64,000 nt of DNA from Deltaproteobacteria bacterium. Its GTDB lineage: Bacteria > Myxococcota_A > Polyangia > DRWM01 > JAAZOP01. Below the pieces are notes generated by a model, which searched no databases, was not told the origin of the DNA, and was given only the letters and a program-made list of their open reading frames with translations. The position numbers and the translations under genes were made by a program. Of this stretch, positions 43,601 through 52,300 are shown one piece after another. How positions within the stretch are numbered: the stretch's first letter is position 1; each line of letters begins with the position of its first letter. Where the stretch lies: positions 62,001-126,000 of the forward strand of contig JACRCX010000099.1 of assembly GCA_016218815.1 (NCBI GenBank), written 5' to 3'.

Positions 43601-45458
43601 GGCGGCGGCAATGGAGCGGCTGGAGCGCTCCCTGGTCGCGGCGGACCACGCGAAGCTCGGCGACCTCGCGGCGCGCGCGGAGGCGACGGCCGCCGACCTG
43701 CTCGACGAGATCGGCTCGCCGCTGGGCGCCGACAGGCGCCGGCGGGCGGTGGAGCGGTTGTCGACGATCGCGTTCGGGCTGCCCCCGGCGTTGCGGGAGG
43801 CGTTCTGGCGGGTACCGTGGAGAAAGCGGGCGGGCACGACCCCCGACAACGACGACGACCACGACCACGCCGGGGAGCGGGAGGAGGGGGCAGCGCAGCG
43901 GCTGCTGGCGCTGGCGCCGCGGATCGCGGCGGAGCGGGATGCGCAGCGGGTGCTGGAGCTGGCGCTGGACGCGGGGCTGGACGTGCTCGGCGGGGAGCGC
44001 GGCTTCCTCCTCTTGCGGGCGGGCGACGACTGGCGCGTGGCGGCGGCGCGGAACATCGACCACGAGTCCATCCGGCGGGCGGCGTTCAAATTCTCGCGGT
44101 CGGTGGCCGAGGAGGTGGCGCGCAGCGGCGAGCCGCTCTTGACGGCGAACGCGGTGGAGGACCCGCGGCTGGCAGCGGCGCGCAGCGTGCACCAGCTCGC
44201 GCTGCAATCGATCCTCTGCGTGCCGATCCGCTCGGCGGAGCGCGTGCTGGGGACGATCTACGTCGAGAACCGGTTCACGCGGGCCCGGTTCGCAAGAAGG
44301 CACCTGCGGCTGGCGCAGGCGCTGGCCGACCTGGTGGCGTTGGCGCTGGAAGCGGGGCGGCTGGAGCGGGAGCTGCGGGAACGGGCGGACGAGCTGGACC
44401 GGGCGCGGACCGAGCTGGCGCGGCGCGTCGAGAGCCAGGAAGACGAGCTGGCGCGGCTGGAGCGGGAGGTGCGGCGCTCGCGGGAGGAGGTCGTGCTGCG
44501 GCACGAGTACGCGGGCATCATCGGGCGGGGCGCGGCGATGCGCCGGCTTCTGGAGACGCTGGACCGGGCCGCGGACACCAGCCTTCCGGTGCTGATCGAG
44601 GGCCCGACGGGGACGGGCAAGGAGCTGGTGGCGCGGGCGCTGCACGGCAACGGGCCGAGACGGGACCGGCCGTTCGTCTCGGTCAACTGCGGTGCGCTGC
44701 CCGATCTGCTGCTGGAGAGCGAGCTGTTCGGGCACTCGCGGGGGGCGTTCACGGGGGCCGATCGCGCGCGCACGGGCCTGATGCGCGAGGCGTCGGGCGG
44801 GACCTTGTTCCTGGACGAGGTGGGCGAGATGAGCGCGGCGATGCAGGTGAAGCTGCTGCGCGCGCTCCAGAACGGCGAGGTGACGCCGCTGGGGACGGAC
44901 CGCCCCGTTCCGATTGACGTGCGGTTCGTCGCGGCGACCAACCGGCGTCTGGCGGAGCTGGTGCAGGCCGGCCGCTTCCGCGAGGATCTGTTCTATCGGC
45001 TGGACGTGATCCACCTCGACGTCCCGCCGCTGTCGGACCGGCGCGAGGATCTCCCGGAGCTGGCCGAGCACTTCCTGCGGCGGGCGGCGGAGGAGGGGCG
45101 GACGGCGCCGAAAAAGCTCTCGCGCGCGGCGCTGGCGGCGCTGTTGCGGCGGGAGTTTCCGGGCAACGTCCGGGAGCTGGAGAACCTGTTGCGCGGGGCC
45201 GTGGTGTTCGCGCCGCGCGACGAGATCCAGCCGGAGGACCTGCCGCCCGCGCGCGTGGCAGAGGGCGAGGGATCGGAGCTGCCGGCCGGGCGCTCGCGCC
45301 GCGATGTCCTGCGCGCGGCCGACCGGCGGCTGGTCGAGCAGGTCTTGCGGGATTGCGGGCACAACCTTTCGGCGGCCGCGCGGCGTCTCGGCGTGTCGCG
45401 TCCGACGCTGTACCGGCGGATGGGGGAGTACGGGCTGGGGCGGCCGGGCGGGAAGTAA
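40644..45458 (+). CDS. Ser/Thr kinase-STAND-TPR-GAF-sigma54 activator fusion
   Basis: 1604 residues in five parts. 1-260: protein kinase, with catalytic lysine Lys34 (VVLKEV), HGDLKPEN (121-128), DFG (143-145) and GFLAPEIL; the glycine-rich loop is degenerate. About 265-560: STAND-type NTPase with a P-loop (RGPEGTGRT). About 560-1030: alpha-solenoid/TPR-like region. About 1085-1240: GAF sensor. About 1290-1530: AAA+ sigma-54-interaction domain, with Walker A EGPTGTGKE (about 1321) and GAFTGA (about 1367), which contacts sigma-54, followed by a Fis-like helix-turn-helix (CGHNLSAAARRLGVSRPTLYRR) at the end. Thus it should activate sigma-54 promoters in answer to ligand or phosphorylation. AT-rich upstream sequence (40560-40640) suggests its own promoter. 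Its stop codon sits in a family A repeat. Confidence 0.9.
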   Translation: MVLFHRYELIRTVQEGVHLAKDLLDPDGAEVVLKEVRAGGDRTRDELVREFRTVTGMRHPGIVRALDFGGDASGACYLTMERVDGEPLDRVVASASPVQVTDLFVQAADALAWAHGHGVLHGDLKPENLLARLGPPVKLTVIDFGLARPLAGDADSAGGSAGFLAPEILSGARPTVATDLWGLGAAFLAALTGEPPRPFAVGPVLRHPAVPAALASVLESLLAPDPVVRPVDAHAVLRRLGASPTAGLFDLPLAGRRTDLDLLCRRRPGVLLLRGPEGTGRTRLLLEARRRLQLEGRLVAATRLSAGDGRSPAMMARLLRVVASLAQGEAPRDPAPSKPCTSEDAVALLRSAAAAGPTFLLDDVDLASPAEQEIVRAVCVSCASERHASLVVVCEPGPVADELRVAVAGLDVLDLAPLDGAAVGALVSAVLGRSDDDLARIVQEGSGGLPSCVVDMLQKLGERTERGEVDANSWRLSPGAAGLVRRRVAALAPIDREGFGVLAALGRPAREDELAACAAGFDEAALRRLEAAGFVVQGSEGWRLLAPATASAVLGPDARVLHARLAEHLERRGAHADELDRHRAAAGDVDAALRASSVLASRGAFREAFEVLAPFRGVVLAAAGVRPDPALTWAETAARAGEHAAAREAFEALTGHADAGVRARASLGLGEALERLGELGGARTRLEAALTGLDAPAQRAVARLRLARIAGLGGDFAAAAEHARAGLAEQAGHAIPLRVQLGNALGRLGSADEALEALESAFRDAEASGDRRLIAATAGYFAILRSSRGELEAARDLFVRALAEAEAAGDTAALPAHLLNLAGVHQSLQEPAAAIELLRRAETLARRLGRAGPLGAALINLGNLYAELGADDEALAVVREARELAERTGVRAVAAQAALVTAELEARRDPERGRRSAAEARAAFDAMGETGRAAEASCVEGEIALALADMPAARDALARGRASGGPGLGPRLDLLEAGVLRAEGAAAAAMERLERSLVAADHAKLGDLAARAEATAADLLDEIGSPLGADRRRRAVERLSTIAFGLPPALREAFWRVPWRKRAGTTPDNDDDHDHAGEREEGAAQRLLALAPRIAAERDAQRVLELALDAGLDVLGGERGFLLLRAGDDWRVAAARNIDHESIRRAAFKFSRSVAEEVARSGEPLLTANAVEDPRLAAARSVHQLALQSILCVPIRSAERVLGTIYVENRFTRARFARRHLRLAQALADLVALALEAGRLERELRERADELDRARTELARRVESQEDELARLEREVRRSREEVVLRHEYAGIIGRGAAMRRLLETLDRAADTSLPVLIEGPTGTGKELVARALHGNGPRRDRPFVSVNCGALPDLLLESELFGHSRGAFTGADRARTGLMREASGGTLFLDEVGEMSAAMQVKLLRALQNGEVTPLGTDRPVPIDVRFVAATNRRLAELVQAGRFREDLFYRLDVIHLDVPPLSDRREDLPELAEHFLRRAAEEGRTAPKKLSRAALAALLRREFPGNVRELENLLRGAVVFAPRDEIQPEDLPPARVAEGEGSELPAGRSRRDVLRAADRRLVEQVLRDCGHNLSAAARRLGVSRPTLYRRMGEYGLGRPGGK

Positions 45459-45488
45459 CCACCGATAAACACCGATGGACACCGATGG
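45457..45488. repeat. Family A repeat, copy 4 (at a stop codon)
   Basis: AACCACCGATAAACACCGAT then GGACACCGATGG. The last two bases of the TAA stop of the kinase/activator gene are the first bases of this repeat; the repeat continues into the leader of the next gene. Confidence 0.9.
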
Positions 45489-45514
45489 GGGAGGGCGGAA
45501 AGGACTTTGCGCAG

Positions 45515-46273
45515 ATGACGGAGGCGACGTTCTACTCGTGGTTGTTGTGGGGGATGTTCGCAGTCGCGGCGGGGACGGCGATCTTCTCGCTGTTCGTGCC
45601 GGCGCCGTACGGGCGGTACGGGCGCACGTGGTGGAGCGGGCCGGACCTGCCGTCGTGGCTGGCGTGGATGCTGATGGAGCTGCCGCAGCCCGTGGGGCTT
45701 GGCCTCTGGTTCGCGCTGGGCGACCGGCAGGGGAACACGGTGGCGCTCGTGCTGCTGGCGATGTGGATGTTCCACTACGCGTACCGCACGCTGATCTACC
45801 CGTTTGTGCCGCGGTCGAGCACGATGTCGTTCTCGGTGGTCGCGCTGGGCTTCCTGCTCAACAGCGGGTTCAGCTACCTCATCGGGCGTTGGATCTTCCA
45901 CTACGGCCCCGTGCGGGGCGTCGAGTGGCTTTGGGACGCGCGTTTCCTGGGCGGCGCGGTGTGCTTCTTCGGGGGTTTCGCGCTGTCGGTCTCGAGCGAC
46001 CTCATCCTGCGCGGGCTGCGCCAGCCGGGGGAGAAGGGCTACAAGATCCCGAAGGGCGGCGGCTTCCGTTTCGTCACCAGTCCGAACTACCTGGGCGAGC
46101 TTCTGGAGTGGACGGGCTGGACGCTGGTGACGTGGTCGCTCGGCAGCGCCACGCTGCTCGCCGTCTCCGCCGCCAACCTCATCCCGCGCGCGCGGCGCAA
46201 CCACCGCTGGTACCACGAGCGGTTTCCCGAGTACCCGCCGGAGCGCAAGGCGTTGGTGCCGTTCGTGTGGTAG
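45515..46273 (+). CDS. Integral membrane enzyme, steroid 5-alpha-reductase / DUF1295-like
   Basis: 252 residues with about six membrane segments. The C-terminal block YKIPKGGGFRFVTSPNYLGELLEWTGWTLVTW and YHERFPEYPPERKALVPFVW is characteristic of 3-oxo-5-alpha-steroid 4-dehydrogenase family members, NADPH-using enzymes of lipid or polyprenol reduction. Substrate in this organism unknown. The start at the ATG at 45515 was preferred; an ATG at 45485 inside the repeat would add ten residues. Confidence 0.82.
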   Translation: MTEATFYSWLLWGMFAVAAGTAIFSLFVPAPYGRYGRTWWSGPDLPSWLAWMLMELPQPVGLGLWFALGDRQGNTVALVLLAMWMFHYAYRTLIYPFVPRSSTMSFSVVALGFLLNSGFSYLIGRWIFHYGPVRGVEWLWDARFLGGAVCFFGGFALSVSSDLILRGLRQPGEKGYKIPKGGGFRFVTSPNYLGELLEWTGWTLVTWSLGSATLLAVSAANLIPRARRNHRWYHERFPEYPPERKALVPFVW

Positions 46274-46324
46274 CTTACGGCAGCCACCGTCGCGGTCCTG
46301 CGCCTCGGCATCCTGCCTCGACTC

Positions 46325-47347
46325 CTACGTGCAACTCCCGCCGACGCACGCGGTGCCGTCCGGACAGACGACGCCGCAACCGCCGCAATTGAAGCCGTCT
46401 CGGCTCGTCTCGACTTCACATCCGTCCGACCAGTACCCATCGCAGTCGGCGAAGCCGGGATCACACCCTGTCATGTGGCACCAGCACCGCACGCAACCGA
46501 CGACGCCATGACTCCCGCCGCCGTCCACGGTGCTGCACCTGTTTCCGCAGAAATCGCAGTCGTACGGCGACGGACAGAACGTCTCCAAGCCGTCCCTGGG
46601 ATCGCAGTTGCAGTCAATCCAGTTCAGATCGCCTTCCGCAATGTAGCACTCCCCCCAGTTGCAGGCAGGCCCGCAGTCTTCCCACCAGCAGAAACGGCCA
46701 CATCCGCCGCAATTCCGGCCATCCCAAAGCAGGTCTGCCTCGCATCCGTCTGCCGGGTCATCGTTGCAATCACCGGTTCCTTCAGGGCACGCGAGGATCA
46801 CGCAGCGCCCCTCGGAGCATCCTACGGTGCCGGTCGGCGCGCCACACGCATTCCCGCAGTCGCCGCAGCTTGCGACGTCTGCGCTCACGTCCGCTTCGCA
46901 GCCGTTTTCCCCTCCACCGTCGCAATCGGCGTACCCCACGTCACAGGCAGCCACCGCGCAACCGCCCTCGGCGCACCGGGCCTCGGCGTGGGGGAACTCG
47001 CAGATCGCACCGCAAGAGCCGCAGTCACTCGGGGACGCCCGGAGGTCGGTCTCGCACCCGGTGCCGGCGAGGCCGTCGCAGTCCCCGAACCCATCATCGC
47101 AAGCCGCGACGACGCAGGTTCGCCCGACGCAAGCCGCGTCGCCCCTGGGGACGCTGCAAGCGCGCCCGCACGCGCCACAGTTCTGTCGGTCGTCTTCGAG
47201 GTCCCGACATTCTCCGGCGCACAGCACCTGACCCCCAGGACACGCCGTGGCATCCTTTCCCGACGCACTGTCGTAGCACGACCATCCCGCGAACGCGGCC
47301 ATCGCGACCCACCACGCGAGCGCGTCGGGATCCCGGGCCAACGTCAC
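46325..47347 (-). CDS. Cys-rich repeat lipoprotein
   Basis: 340 residues. Signal peptide with lipobox GWSC (Cys24), then about six repeats of the form CD.GF.DCDG...GCE.D......CG.CG..C (e.g. CDDGFGDCDGLAGTGCETDL, CDVGYADCDGGGENGCEADV). Rich in disulfides, probably a surface stalk. The GTG start at 47347 overlaps the stop of the truncated TetR gene (GTGA), with GGAGGA a few bases upstream; coupling to that regulator remnant is odd. A different Cys-repeat family from the MopE-like genes. Confidence 0.8.
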   Translation of the reverse strand: MTLARDPDALAWWVAMAAFAGWSCYDSASGKDATACPGGQVLCAGECRDLEDDRQNCGACGRACSVPRGDAACVGRTCVVAACDDGFGDCDGLAGTGCETDLRASPSDCGSCGAICEFPHAEARCAEGGCAVAACDVGYADCDGGGENGCEADVSADVASCGDCGNACGAPTGTVGCSEGRCVILACPEGTGDCNDDPADGCEADLLWDGRNCGGCGRFCWWEDCGPACNWGECYIAEGDLNWIDCNCDPRDGLETFCPSPYDCDFCGNRCSTVDGGGSHGVVGCVRCWCHMTGCDPGFADCDGYWSDGCEVETSRDGFNCGGCGVVCPDGTACVGGSCT

Positions 47348-47687
47348 CGCCGTCCTCCTGGGTCAATTGCCCACTTGCCCCCCCCTCCCCCTACCTTGGC
47401 ACACACCATCTTCACATCCGCATCGTGGCGACGCTCGGTCAAGGCGTCGAGGTGCACGGCGAAATTGTCGACGAACGCCTTCACGATGCCCGCGAGCAGC
47501 GTCCGCTTGTGCGGGTATCTCGCGTGCAGCGTGCTCATCGACACGCATGCCGCCTTGGCGACGTCCTCTACTCGGACGTCTTCGTAGCCGCAGCGTTCGA
47601 ACAGCGCGGCTGGGCGACCAGGATCGGGTCGATCTCGCAGTCGGGAGGGAATGCGACTCCTCTCGGCACCCATTCCGTCTTCGCCAT
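47344..47687 (-). pseudogene. TetR-family regulator, truncated and frameshifted
   Basis: The ATG at 47687 opens MAKTEWVPRGVAFPPDCEIDPILVAQP. A frame change near 47605-47611 (one base missing) leads to LFERCGYEDVRVEDVAKAACVSMSTLHARYPHKRTLLAGIVKAFVDNFAVHLDALTERRHDADVKMVCAK. It aligns with the 31811 TetR (LDSILAAAIDLFDRLGYEKVTVEDVA). It then enters the G-rich element (VGGGGGKWAIDPGGRR) and stops, so there is no ligand-binding domain. Length 344 bases, not a multiple of three. Either a decayed regulator or an assembly error. The stop overlaps the Cys-rich lipoprotein start. Confidence 0.75.
47360..47395. repeat. G-rich element in tetR, copy 2
   Basis: On the plus strand GGGTCAATTGCCCACTTG, eight Cs, then TCCCCCTACC; inverse orientation of 32104-32141. 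The run of eight keeps the tetR frame open, whereas copy 1 has nine. Confidence 0.8.
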
Positions 47688-47801
47688 GACGCCAGCCCGC
47701 ACCCTACCCGGTGTACGGCCGTCTGCTCCGCCCTGCAAGATCCAAGGTAGCAGGACCCTTGCGCCGGGGTCAACGCTCGAAGCCGGCGCGGTGGTTGCCG
47801 A

Positions 47802-47825
47802 GCCGGCCCGGCGAGCCGGGCCGGC
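47802..47825. promoter_or_regulatory. Perfect GC-rich hairpin in a divergent gap
   Basis: GCCGGCCCGG and CCGGGCCGGC form a perfect 10-bp stem with the loop CGAG. It lies 59 bases upstream of the porin gene and 115 bases upstream of the truncated tetR, in the 197-base divergent gap. Could be a regulator site or a transcript hairpin. Confidence 0.55.
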
Positions 47826-47884
47826 ACGAGCGTCTTGCGCGCCGGTCGCGAAAGTCCGCATTATCCTGGTGCGGAGGGACGGGC

Positions 47885-49327
47885 ATGAGAACTCGGATCA
47901 TTTCGTGCGCACTTTTCCTGGTGATGACGGTGCCGGCGAGCGTGGTCGCTCAGACGGGTGGGGCGGAGGGAGGCACCGCGGCGCCAGCGGAGGGATCGGC
48001 GCCGGCGGAGGGCGAAACGGCGGCCGGGGTGCCGCCGTTCGCGGAGCTGGTGGAGCGTCCCGGGGTCGAGGCGGCGACGGGCCCTGCGGCGCCGCCGGTT
48101 TCTCTCGCCGTGCAGCCGAGCACCGCTGCTTCGGCGGGCGGCGAGGACGAGGGGATGCCCGTGCCCAGCGCGCCTCCGGGCGGCGCGATGCCGCCGGCCG
48201 ACCTGCAGGCCGCATCGGGCGCGGTGGGTGAAATGGCGGACGACGGCGCGGGCGAGGATGACCAGAGCTGGATCGCGCGCCTCGACGCGGTTTCGGAGGA
48301 TTCCCCGCTGCTGCAGCTACGGACCGGGCCGCTCGTCATCGCGCCGGTCGGCATGGTGCAGTTCCTGGGGGTGCCCTGGCAGCAGGACGGGGCGAGGCTC
48401 GCGAACGGCGGGTGGGTGGACGAGCCGGGCCTGCGATTCCGGCGGGTGCGCATCGGCTTCGTGGGCTGGGCACCGTACGACGTGAGCTTCGAGTCGATTT
48501 CGGAGTTCGACGAGCAGGGATTCCAGCTCCTGGACCTGACCATGACGTGGGCGCCGTTCGAGGCGCTGGCGTTGACGGCGGGCGGGGGGAAGACGCCGTT
48601 CTCCGGCTCCGAGCTGACGCCCGCGATGTTCCAGACCTTCCTCGACCGGCCGTGGGGCGTGGACGGGGAGACCGCGGACGGCGAGCGGGTCGGCATCGCG
48701 CCCGGTCGCATGCTCGGCGTCTGGCTCTCCGGGAAGTGGAGCGTGCTCAAGTGGCAGGCCGGGGTCTACAACGGCAACCACGACTACTTCCTCGGGAACG
48801 ACAACGAAGGCGTGCTGGTCGGCGCCCGTCTGGAGTGCCTGCCGCTGGGGGACATGCCCGAGGGGCAGCTCACGGTGGAGGGCGGCGACCCGCGGGTGCG
48901 GATCGGCGCGTCGTACTACTGGAACGACGACGCTCCGGGCGACACGCACGGCGTCGAGGGCGACGTGAAGTTCCGCGTGGCGGGTTTGACGATCGAGGGC
49001 GAGTTCCTGTGGAACACGTTCGTGCTGGACGCCGATCCCACGCGTCCGCCCGGGGAGCCGGGCGACGTGCGGAAGATGGCCTACTACGCCCAGGTCGGAT
49101 ACCTCGTGCTCGATCCCTGGCTGGACGTCTCGGCGCGCTTCGATTCGTTCGAGATCGACGACGGGGTGGACGACTACAACGACCGCTGGAGCGTCGGGGG
49201 CGTGGCGACGCTGTTCTTCCTGCGCAACCGGGTGAAGCTGCAGCTCGAGTACGCGCACCACCAGGAATGGGCCGACCCGCAGATCCCGAACGACTCCGTC
49301 GCGCTCCAGCTTCAGGGGAGGTTCTGA
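47885..49327 (+). CDS. Phosphate-selective porin (OprO/P-like)
   Basis: 480 residues. Signal peptide (SVVAQTGG) then a low-complexity Ala/Glu/Pro region to about 135. A 16-strand-type porin domain begins near 145 (LVIAPVGMVQFLGVPWQQD) with FRRVRIGFVGWAPYDVSFESISEF, LTAGGGKTPFSGSEL and GASYYWNDDA, and ends in aromatic LQLQGRF, typical of beta-barrels with a C-terminal Phe. Outer-membrane channel for anions. The ATG at 47885 has GGAGGGAC upstream. It ends with TGATG, overlapping the next gene by one base. Confidence 0.85.
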   Translation: MRTRIISCALFLVMTVPASVVAQTGGAEGGTAAPAEGSAPAEGETAAGVPPFAELVERPGVEAATGPAAPPVSLAVQPSTAASAGGEDEGMPVPSAPPGGAMPPADLQAASGAVGEMADDGAGEDDQSWIARLDAVSEDSPLLQLRTGPLVIAPVGMVQFLGVPWQQDGARLANGGWVDEPGLRFRRVRIGFVGWAPYDVSFESISEFDEQGFQLLDLTMTWAPFEALALTAGGGKTPFSGSELTPAMFQTFLDRPWGVDGETADGERVGIAPGRMLGVWLSGKWSVLKWQAGVYNGNHDYFLGNDNEGVLVGARLECLPLGDMPEGQLTVEGGDPRVRIGASYYWNDDAPGDTHGVEGDVKFRVAGLTIEGEFLWNTFVLDADPTRPPGEPGDVRKMAYYAQVGYLVLDPWLDVSARFDSFEIDDGVDDYNDRWSVGGVATLFFLRNRVKLQLEYAHHQEWADPQIPNDSVALQLQGRF

Positions 49328-52300
49328 TGGGAGTCGACAGTCATGAGTCATGGGTCATGAGTCGACCAGCAAGGGGTCGGCTGCACGCGTCGTTCCGCCG
49401 TACGCCGTGCGGTACTCACGACTGTCGACTCAGGACTGTCGACTCACGACTGTCGACTCCTGACTCGCGACCCGCGGCCCTGGCGCTGCTGCTGTTCCTC
49501 CTCGCTTCCTGCTCCGCCGGCGAGACAGCGGAGAGTGCCCGCGCCTACCGCATGGATAGCAGGGTGCAAGGCGTGGGGGGACCGGCCGCCATCGCGGACG
49601 CCGGGGACTTCGTGCTGGACAACGGCGTGGTCCGCATCGCGATCCTGCGCGACGGGAACTCGCCGGGTCCGGGGATGTTCGGCGGCTCGCTGGTCGACGC
49701 CGACCGCGTCCGCAGCGACGGCGTGCACCGCGCCGGCAAGGGGATGGACGCGTTCGCCGAGCTGATGCCGATGGTGAACCTCATGGTCCCCGGGTACCGC
49801 GACGACCCGGCGCGGCGCTCGCACACCACCACGCTGTCGGTCGAGGTGCTGGCGAACGACGGGCGTTTCGCGTGTCCGGACGGGCAGTGCGCCTGTGCGG
49901 GCAGCCTGGCGGCGTCGGTGGCCGCGTCGCGGACGCCGGACCAGTGTCCGGTCGAGGGCGGCCAGCCGGGGTGCTCGGCGATCCTGGCGTGCGGAAAGGG
50001 CGATCGGCTGGTCGAGGCGCTCGGGATGATCGAGCAGCTCTCGGTGCGAATGAACATCTCATTCGAGACGACGTACCTCCTGGACCCGGGCGCCGACTAC
50101 GTGCGCATCCGGACCGACGTGTTCGTCGACAACCGCTGGGTCGACTCGGCGACGCCGTACTCCCTGGGCGGGGTCGGGGGCTTCGTCGACGAAGGGCTCG
50201 GGGTGCTCGACGTGCTCACGGGGGACGAGCTGCTGGCGCCGACGGAGCCGCACGTCTGGCGGCCGGGGTTCCTGGCGGGCGACTTCCTGCTGATGGGCAA
50301 GAAGGTGCGGATCTTCGCCGCGGGGCACGGGTTCGATTTCCCGAACACGTTCCAGCGGCTGTTCGACGAGGGGAAGGACATCCTGGGGACGCCGCAGGCG
50401 GCGGACGCGGTGGTCGGGGTGGGGGACGGGGTTTCCTACGCCTACGGCTCGGAGGACGGCCCGACGATCGTGCCGATCTACACCGGCGAGTTCACGGGTG
50501 CGTTCACCAACGGGATGCGTTGCGCGAACGAAGACGCGGCGTGCATCGAGCGCGAGGCGCAGCCGCTGCGCTACGAGCGGATCCTGACGATCGGCCGCGG
50601 GGACGTGGCCTCGGCGATGGCCTCGATGTACCGGCTGCGGGGGGAGGCGACGGGGACGCTGGCGGGGCACGTGTACGATCGGCAGAGCACGCGGCCGGTC
50701 TCGGGGGCCGAGGTGTTCGTGCTGCACGATCCGTGGACGGGGGATGCGGCGCACTTCCCGGAAACGGCCGAGTCGTTGATGGCGCTGCTGGTCGAGGAGC
50801 TGGGGAACCCCGGGGTGGTCACCGAGCTGGGCTCGGACCTCGCGGACGACGGGGTCCCGGACGGATCGTTCTCCGGTCCCGTGCCGCCGGGAAGCTACTT
50901 CCTGGTCGTGCGTGCGGCGGGACGGGGGCTCTCGGCGCCGGTGCGGGTGCGAGTGGCGGCCGGGGGGCGGGCGGAAGCGTCGCTGGTGGCGGGGGCGCCG
51001 GGGCGGGTCGACGTGGAGGTCTTCGACGAGACGGGCTCGCGCTCGCCGGCCAAGCTGACGTTCGTGGGGCCGATCGCGCCCGGCGATCCTTGCGGACCCG
51101 GGGCGGCGGTGGCGCACCTGACGGCGCAGAGCACGGCGCGTCCGCTGCCGTTGGGGGGCGGGGAGATCGGCGACCGCATCGCGGAGATCGACTTCACGAC
51201 CGACGGAGGGCACTCGACGGAGCTGGAGCCGGGGCGCTACGACCTGTGGGTTTCGCGGGGCTTCGAGTACTCGGTGTACCGGCAGTGCGTGGACGTGCTG
51301 GCGTACGACGCGGCGCGGGTGACGGCCACGGTGCGCCGGCAGGTGCGCACGACGGGCTGGGTGAGCGGCGACTTCCACACGCACGGGGAGAACTCGTACG
51401 ACGCGGACATGCCGTACGAGCTGCGGGTGCGGTCGGCGATTGCCGAGGGCGTCGACGTGGTGGCGGCGACGGACCACGACGTGATCACGGATCTGGGCGC
51501 GACCGTGGAGGAGATGGGGCTGCGCCACCGGATTGTCGCGGCGACCGGCGAGGAGGTGACGCCGATCGAGACGGGCCACATCATCGGCTTTCCGCTGCGC
51601 TACGACGCGCGGGCGCCGCAGGGCGGGGCGATCGACTGGACGCGGCGCGACCTCTGCGTGGCGCAGCCGGACCAGCCGGACTGCAACCACGACGGCGACG
51701 CGGGCTACGTCCTGCCGTTGCGGCCGCAGGAGGTCTTCGACCGGTTGCGCGAGCTCGGCGAGTACGGGCCCCAGGACACGCTGGTGATCGTCCCGCACCC
51801 GCGGGACGGCTTCTTCGGGCTGTTCGACCAGTTCGGGCTCAACCACTTCGACGCGTCGTTCGACTCGCCCGGCCTCATCCGCGGGCAGCACCCGCTGTTG
51901 CGGCCGGAGTACTTCTCGTGGGACTTCGACGCGCTGGAGCTGCTCAACTCCAAGCGCTTCGAGATGATCCGCACGCCGACCGTGTCGGAGATCTCGGACT
52001 TCGTGCACGACCTCGGAGTGCTCCAGGCGGAGGGACGGCCGGAGGGGGAGATCGCCGACCTGCACCGCGTGTACGAGGGGCTGGTCTTGTCGCGGACGGC
52101 GGAGGAGGCGGCGGCGCTGCGCTACGGGGCGACGGCGCAGTGCCTGAAGGACGAGCACTGCGGGGCGGGGGAGATGTGCGATCTGCAGCGCCAGGTCTGC
52201 GTTCCCGCGGGGGTCCGGTGCACGGGCCACGGGGACTGCGCGGAGGGCGAGGCGTGCCTGTTCGACACCTCGCCGTCGCGCTGCACGGCATCCTGCGCCG

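Noticed and set aside
40398..45482. Minus-strand open frame of about 1694 codons opposite the kinase/activator
   Set aside because: It lies antisense to a gene with intact motifs; its Arg/Pro/Gln-rich translation has no domains and no ribosome-binding site. A by-product of high GC content.
47568..47861. Independent small minus-strand gene opposite the porin promoter
   Set aside because: Its end (PPDCEIDPILVAQ) aligns with the start of the other TetR, so it is the frameshifted N-terminus of that pseudogene, not a separate gene.
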